Source: Punica granatum (lineage: Eukaryota; Streptophyta; Magnoliopsida; Myrtales; Lythraceae). From it: a stretch of 64,000 nt of DNA. Position 1 is the stretch's first letter; every line of letters starts with the position of its first letter. A program made the translations under genes and the position numbers. This document shows, in pieces, positions 57,276 through 64,000 of the stretch. The stretch lies in assembly GCF_007655135.1 (NCBI RefSeq), contig NC_045127.1, forward strand, positions 62,001-126,000, read 5' to 3'. A model generated the notes under the pieces. That model was given only the letters and a program-made list of their open reading frames with translations. It was not told the DNA's origin and did not search any database.

Positions 57276-59387
57276 TGAATCGTTTTTAAGTGTTGTTAGG
57301 TCCACTACCAAAATTGATCAAATAACCATAGAATCTGCCCAGGGAAAAAAAGGTATAGAATCTCCCTCCTCAATTAGTTGAAAGATATTGCTATATCGCA
57401 CATGAATTGTACATACTAGACGATAGGGCCCGCGCATACGTGCAGGCTAGCATTATCGTGATCAATCATTTTATTTTTAATATTACCTAAATATGCACAT
57501 GTGAAACATAACCGTTAATATTGTGAACGGAGAAAGACTTAAAGGTAATATTTATATATACTGACTTATAAGAGAAGGAGAAACCTTTTTGTTGTATTGA
57601 TTTATTATAATTTTAACAACTTGTAATATATTTAGAGATTGAAAATTTTTCAACAATTTCCTCCTCTTCTCAAAATCATCTCAATGTCTAAGAGCGCATA
57701 ATTCCAAACGACTCATAGTGTCCCAACCTATAATCGTACGTTTTTAATGAGCAGTCAGTTTGATGAACAAACATTACTCATACTTGTATAATCGAAAGGA
57801 CTAATATGACCCCAACCTATGAAGAACAATATTCTTCCTATAATCGTGAAAAATTTCTCATACTTTGAAGTTATAATTGTAGTGCGAAATATAAAAAATG
57901 ACTCCCGCTTTTAACACTAGAAAATGAAAGAAAAAGTGAAACAAATTTATGAGAAATAAATGACTTCAACTTTCGAGAAATGTCTCAAGCAAAATATCAT
58001 GAGAAGCGAGCAGCTCCACCTTCTAAGAAAGCATCTTCAGCAAACTGTGGAGAACGATTCTGCATCTTGAAGGACTCGATGTGGCAATTTAATCAATCAT
58101 TATGAATTAGTCTTTTCATCTTCCATCATGCAGGATATGTCGGTTTTGAGAAATAATGTGGCATCACAACATTGTGCTATTTGTCGCATTGTTATTAGCG
58201 GTCACATGAAAAGGTCACGCAATGAGAAGTTTCATTCGTCTTATGTGGCGTTTCTCAACGTGTCGTCCCGGCTTTTAATATTATATATAGATGTGCGAAA
58301 GGGCTTAATAAATTAATTCACATTAGTTACAGGAAAAATGGATCCTTGGAAGGATCCAAGGATGGAAGTACGGGCCCATGATATTAGGCTGTCATGAGCC
58401 TGTACTTATCACAAGCATAATATACTCAACCCTAGAAATATATATGACATGGTGCATTTAATTCTGCGCCAAACCTCATTCCTCTCCTCCGTGCTGCTCC
58501 AGTCCAGGGAGGATTCACTGTGGAAGTCAAAACTTCCAATCCCTTGTTTGAACAATATGCCTCGCTCGGCCTCCGGATCTTGCTCCATATGTGAGGACCG
58601 ACGTCCTTCCACCTTGCTTACGCCATATCCTGCTCTCTCTACGACTCTATTACTGTTTTGTACTCTTTTAAGGTAGTTGCTTAATTAGCGTATTTATTAC
58701 GGCAGCCACATCAAATCATCTTCCCTCTTAAATTTCTACCGGGCTTGATTGATATAATTTGGAAGATTATGTGAAATCTGTAATATTTCAGTTAGCGCAC
58801 ATATTCACGCACACATGATATCGGCCAGTCCTCTCATACTCGTTATCATATTCAACCCAAAAATGAGCTAGGAAGTCGCTGTTGGCATTCAGCGTACTCT
58901 CTCTCGTCCCTTGTTCTATATATTGATCATGAGCCAGTTGTCACCATGGATGATGTTTCCGAATGTGTCCTCGAACTTCCCGAATGCCCAGGCAATGCAT
59001 CACTCAGTACTTCCTGCATGCAGTTTCACTGCAGGTTAGAATATCATGTATCTCAAATTGGTTTTATCCTATTCCATCCGATACCTAGAAAAGGGAATGA
59101 CTTGATGTTTCCTTTGGATACTTCTATTCTACACATTTATTCTAAAACGCCACATTAATAAACCAAGATGACTTGTTGCACGGACTGGTTAGCAAGGAGA
59201 GCCATTTCATTGTCCGTGGGTTTTCATTTTTTGTCATCGGATCCTAATGGCCTGGGTCCTTTATTGCTAGGCGATATATCTGGGGTCTCTATACCCAGCT
59301 CCTGTAATTTTTAGGTTTTACTTGGGCGTTTCCCCGTCTCATCACTGAGGAAAAAAAAAAAAAAACCAAGACGAGATCTAGTGCCGC
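57276..59387. other. Intergenic DNA downstream of the kinase gene
   Basis: No recognisable gene. Short frames at 58409-58612 (minus) and 58946-59158 (plus) have no family resemblance. The right end should contain the 3' untranslated region of the kinase gene, whose stop is at 59388-59390; a run of 15 A lies at 59351-59365. Confidence 0.4.
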
Positions 59388-62300
59388 TTATTTCACCTGA
59401 GATACTTGACTATGGACTGGAGATGGGCCACTGCTACCGCAATACCAGATGCTTGTTGTTGGGGATTTCTGGTCCGCGAATTCCCTCAATCTCAGGAGCT
59501 CTGGCAGCACGACCTTGCCAAGGTCGGGCCTGTCCTTCCTTCTCATCTCCGCGCACTGGATGCCTATCTTGGCAAGGTACAGTGCTTCCTCCACTGGCCA
59601 GTCCAGCACAGACGGGTCCAGCACCTCCGCAAAGTTGCCCTTTTCTATGGAGCCCTCGATCAGGTGGGTGATGCCCATTGGTGGCTTTGCTGTTATCAGT
59701 TGCAGGAGCACTATTCCCAGTGAGTACAGGTCGGACTTCACACCCAGCATCCCTGTCTGTTGATACTCGGGGTCGATGTAGCAGAAAGTCCCCGCCGTTG
59801 AGGTCATGTGGTACTGCGTCACATTCTCTGCCACTGCAGGCACGAGCCTTGCCAGTCCCACGTCGCTGATCTTGCTGACGAAGTTGTGGTCCAGCAGGAC
59901 ATTGCCCGGTTTAAGGTCGCGATGAACTATGGGCTCGGGCTTAGTCTGGTGGAGGAACAGCAACCCCGTCGCTATCTCTGCAGCAATCCGGAAGCGGTGC
60001 TGCCAAGTAAGGGCTGGGCTGTTGCCCCTTCTCAACAGACGGTCCTCTAAGCTCCCATTTGCCATGTACTCATAGACCAGACATCCGTACTCGGGGCATG
60101 CTCCCAGGAGCAATACCATGTTGGGATGCCTTATGCAACTAAGCACTTCAACCTGCAATATATCTCATTACATATGATAAGCCTAGCCACTGGAATAATG
60201 GTTGCTGGAATAGTAGGAAAGAATTTATTGATGCATGTTGGGCCTGGTGGGAGGGTGGTTGAGATTGAGATTGAGGAGGATGTATACCTCTTGCCGAAAC
60301 TGTGATCTTCCTTGAGCTGCTTCAGGGCGCAATACCTTAATAGCCACTGGCGTGTGATCAAGGTAGCACTTGAAGACAGGACCATAACCACCTTCTCCGA
60401 TCTTGCGAGACTCGGAGAAGCAATCAGTAGCAGCTTCAATCTCTTCGATGGTGTATTTCCTGTATCTCACATCTTCCATCTGCATTCCACCCAAAGCTTT
60501 TCTCATCTCCTCTGCTTCTCTCCGGGCCCTCATCTCCATATTGATCCTCCTCTGAGCCTCCAATTCTGCAATCTTCTGAGCCTTCTCAGCTTGTTCAATG
60601 GCAGCTCTGCACTTGGCTCTCTCTTTCTCCGCAATAGAGAGTGCAGCCTCCTGAGCAAGTCGCGCCTCTTCCAATTTCCGTTCTTCATCTAGTCTCCACC
60701 GGTGCAGCTCCATTGCCTGCACTTCCAGGGTTTGAACATCATATTATATAAACAATTAATTAATTAGCAATGCCCCAGTGAAAATAGTAGAGGGGCCTTT
60801 TACTTTCCAGTTACCTTCTGTTTTGCTGTAAGTGCTTCCTTGCAGGCCGTGCTGTACATGTCCATTGTTTGCTTCAGCTCTAGCTTTAGCCTCCTCATTT
60901 CTGCTTCCACCTCATCCTGTGCGGTTTTGTCAAACAAAGAGCGGGTCAGGTTCCCCAGTTCCCTTCCAGGGCTTGACTATCTCCAACTATTATGGTATGG
61001 CCCCAGGATCTAGTAGTTCAATAACCATATTCAGGTCTCTCTGTCTCTAATCTGTTTCTTTCTGGAAAATAAGTATGAATTTTTTGTATAAACATATATT
61101 TATGGTTGATGAAAGATCCTACATATTTAATTTTCGCCTATGGTAACTGATGGTTTTCTATTGAAAATGAAGCGACTCGAGAGTCAGTAGGGAATTTATA
61201 AAAAAAATAAAAAAGAAAAAAGAAAAAGGATATGTCATTTGGTCCAAACCAGGTGATGTGATGAATGTGAATCCGATGTTGCAGTGCTGTCATGTGAAAA
61301 CGATGAAAACTCATGAAGAGAGCTCTGGTCACTGAATTTTGATCCCCAGTGAATAGATCCAAAGCCTTCCGAGCTAGTGGAGAGCCTTGTGGGATGGCCT
61401 ACATCATCAACAATATCGTACAAGAAGCCGGAGGAGGACCGATCAGAGCTCGGTCGCCCTGAGCTAACAAATGATATGTCAGTCTCTGATTCGGGTGTGT
61501 CTCCTCCCCAAGGAATCCCACCGGGATGCCTGCCTCGACCAAATGGCGACCTGTTTCATTTTGCAGCTATTAATATGTATGAGAAGAAAAACTTTTGATT
61601 TATTCATTTCCTTTCCTAGAAAAAAGGTATATACTTATCCTCAGCCTCCTTGGGCACTTCTATTTATATATGATTTATTTTTCTTTTTCGGTGGGAACGG
61701 AAGGGAGACGGCAGGGGCTTGTGTGAATTTGATGAGCAGATATTACACTCACTTGATGGAGTCATCATGCACGCCGTGATGTTTGATAGGCGTTCTCTCA
61801 GCTGCAAAGGTAGATGATGATGCCTGCAGTCAGAGTCAGTAGTAACGTAACTGCTAAGGAAAAGGAATTGTGAACAGAGCAGCCAAACCTCGCAAGCTGT
61901 TTACTGATTGTATCTCAGAAGAATCAGTGTGTTCTTTATTTAGATTCTGTATCTGCTCAAGCAAGGGGGATGTATAGGGAGCTGGCCGAGAGGCATGTCT
62001 CATGGAGGAGATCTTTCCTTTGGAGATGATGTACACTGTGCAGAAATCAGGTGCCCCTTTTGACACATTGGTTGGGATTGACGACGTCTTGAATCTGCCC
62101 TTGATAGAAATATGACCGTAAGCATGCCAGAAACTAGAGAAGGATTATAACTATAACAAATTCTACTGTGCACAATTCTCTGGAAAACGTGCAGGAACAA
62201 ATTTTGTTCATGAAATTTCATTTCAACAAGAAATCTACAAAAAGTCAGCTGCTTCGGCCTGTTCGGTCAATTTCCGCTTTGCTTCATGCCAGACTTGTTG

Positions 62301-63084
62301 CTTGCTCAAGGAGTGGGAGGTAACATACATACCTCATGAAGCCATGGCGGGATGAAGCACCGAGAACTAAGTTTTCTATTCCAGCAGAGGAAACATACTC
62401 TGTTATTGCCTTTACCACATCGGCATCCTCGAGGATCACGTCAAAGCAGTGAATCTAATGCCACAAGGGGAAAAAAGAAAGAAAAAAGACAAAAAAGGAA
62501 AAGAGAGATGTGTAAGCATCAATGCACAAGGAAGGGATCATGAGGCGGGATTCATTTGTAACCTGGACCAAGCATACTACAACTTTTATTGACCAGGTTG
62601 AGTACAGCACAAAAAATATTAAGCTTTTTTGGGTGGAGAAAGACACCCACATCCTTTCGGGTACAATAACAGTGGAAGCTGAGGAAAAGCTCCCTCGTTA
62701 TCCTCTCAAGTTGTTGTCGGTAAGGAGATGCTGGTCCATTGTCGGCATCGGAATGGTGATGATGATGATGATGATGATCCTCAACTGCACCAGAAAGAAG
62801 AGTTCTGCTGAGCCCACCGAGGTATTGCATAATGCATATATAAATACAACAAAATGAGCAATACCGCTTTAAGGAAAAAACTGAAAAAAGTGTGTCATGT
62901 GCTTGTGCAGGAGGAGGAAAATACTTGGATTGACGTGGATGAGGACGACGGTTTTGCCACGGGAGAGAAGGTTCTCACTGGCCCATTTGAGAGCGTATTG
63001 GCTTCCTTTATCCTTGTCTATGGCAACCGCCACAAGTCCGTTATTCGAGCCCTTCTTCTCCAGATGACCCTTTTGTAGCCACAT
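59388..63084 (-). CDS. USP-domain receptor-like cytoplasmic kinase, no U-box
   Basis: Minus-strand exons: 62925-63084, 62651-62784, 62333-62454, 61905-62094, 61753-61823, 61250-61550, 60815-60916, 60288-60716, 59388-60152. The sum is 2274 nt, 757 aa plus stop, phases consistent. Residues 1-150 are a universal-stress-protein domain (GLVAVAIDKDKGSQYALKWA, VVLIHVNP, FDVILEDADVVKAITEYVSS, ENLVLGASSRHGFMR). It is followed by a Ser-rich linker and a coiled coil (about 327-435, rich in E, K, A, R). The kinase domain is at about 450-725, with P-loop GEGGYGPVF, VAIK lysine, HRDLKPGNVLLD, DVG in place of DFG, and PEYQQTG. The protein ends about 30 residues after the kinase, so the U-box of PUB33/34/35-like relatives is absent, as in At1g78940 (from memory). 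It probably phosphorylates Ser/Thr targets in the cytosol; the partner is unknown. Odd: a run of eight His at residues 57-64 in the USP domain. Confidence 0.92.
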
Positions 63085-64000
63085 TCTGTTTCTCTACCCT
63101 TGTATTGCAGTAGGCAGTTTGGTCCTGTTCGGTCTTGTGAAAGAATTTATATGTATTTTTACTGCTGCGTGTCACTTTTATTATTTGCTCTCAACACCTG
63201 ATAAGATGAAGCCCGCACCAAAGAGAGAAGTCACCTGAAAGATGAAGAAGATGCACCGAACTGAAGCAGCGAATCAACCCAACCACAAACAGAGAAGTCC
63301 TTTGACAAAAGTACCTCAGCCTCTGATATCCCGTTTCCCACGACATTGGCTAACAATTCAAAATTAGACACTCTGCCTATATTCCGGGGCAGCCATGAAT
63401 GGGAAAGAGAAAGAAGAGTGGTCCGGTCAGAGAGAGAGCGAGAGGGGCACGCACATTATACAGAGAGATTTTTGGCTTTGACTTCAAAAAAATAGTGTTT
63501 ACACTTATTTTCCGTAAAATGTGAAAATAGCCAGGCCGTGATGTGTGCGAGATATCTCGATGATTTTCCCCTGTCATGGAGAAATAATGGATCGGATGTA
63601 GTGGAAATGGACCGTGTATATGTGGAACATTTTGGACTAATTCAAGCCCAAGATTGTGGAGTCAGCCCACTAGAAGACTAAACCCAATTCTTAGAGACAA
63701 TTGAAGGAAGCTCTGCATGTGGAGCCTGTGCGGAGGACACAAACACATATATGCATGGGTATGGGCGTGAATTGTATTCAACAGAGGGCGGAGAAAGAAA
63801 TATTTATGGCACCGATATCTCGGAGATCAAGCACGTAATATTCTTGTGCTATCTCGAGTTATGTTTGATTTTACGAAGTCGAATTAGTCGGATATTCCTT
63901 CGATTTTTTTTGATATCTTATCTTTTGGTAACTTAGGTAGGCTAGGTAGTCAATTTCCTATTATAATTTTATTCCGATATTGTATTTTATGGACGTATCT
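63085..64000. other. Upstream region of the kinase gene
   Basis: Presumed promoter and leader of the minus-strand kinase gene. On the minus strand ACATATAAATTC lies at about 63145-63156, a possible TATA element, but the leader length is not known. No other gene is seen. Confidence 0.35.

Overview
The window is nuclear DNA of a flowering plant, almost certainly a eudicot. The evidence is many-exon genes with AT-rich GT-AG introns, a chloroplast-targeted protein, a type II vacuolar-type H+-pyrophosphatase and a USP-domain receptor-like cytoplasmic kinase, set in a dense mix of MITEs, Mutator-like elements, SINEs, a LINE fragment and Ty1/copia and Ty3/gypsy LTR elements. The species cannot be fixed from the sequence alone.

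Five host genes are supported, all on the minus strand. They are a chloroplast tetratricopeptide-repeat protein (438-5241, 15 coding exons, 428 aa), a short single-exon conserved protein of unknown function (15422-15859), the Golgi-type H+-PPase AVPL1 (16969-22514, 14 coding exons, 802 aa), a conserved plant protein of unknown function (40808-42767, 4 exons, about 333 aa) and a USP-coiled coil-kinase protein (59388-63084, 9 exons, 757 aa). From memory, the order TPR gene, H+-PPase, USP kinase matches Arabidopsis At1g78915, At1g78920 and At1g78940. This would be an old conserved block, stretched here by transposons to about 37 kb between the pump and the kinase.

Layout: 5.4-11.7 kb is a decayed Ty3/gypsy element whose sense gag-protease-RT is followed by an antisense ORF, the arrangement of the Tat lineage; a hAT-type MITE is nested in it. 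12.4-15.3 kb holds three nonautonomous DNA elements with readable target-site duplications. 24.0-25.2 kb is a Pack-MULE-like element carrying a piece of a host gene. 26.15-30.27 kb is a 4.1-kb element with TG/CA ends and a 5-bp duplication, read as a very long solo LTR. 32.2-36.6 kb contains a SINE, a second copy of the hAT MITE, another MITE, a 1.8-kb element whose terminal inverted repeats are themselves hairpins around a higher-order tandem array, and a 181-bp tandem repeat. 36.6-40.4 kb is AT-rich and nearly featureless apart from a SINE and short tandem repeats. 43.5-44.3 kb is another Pack-MULE-like element holding a fragment of an LRR receptor-kinase gene. 45.8-54.8 kb is a decayed copia element split by a full-length gypsy element (48888-54166) with two 450-bp LTRs and a CGCTC duplication. 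54.8-57.3 kb has a LINE fragment, a third hAT MITE and a SINE.

The host genes are not an operon and share no obvious pathway. All coordinates for exons were read by eye from reading frame, splice signals and phase, and were checked by adding up exon lengths.
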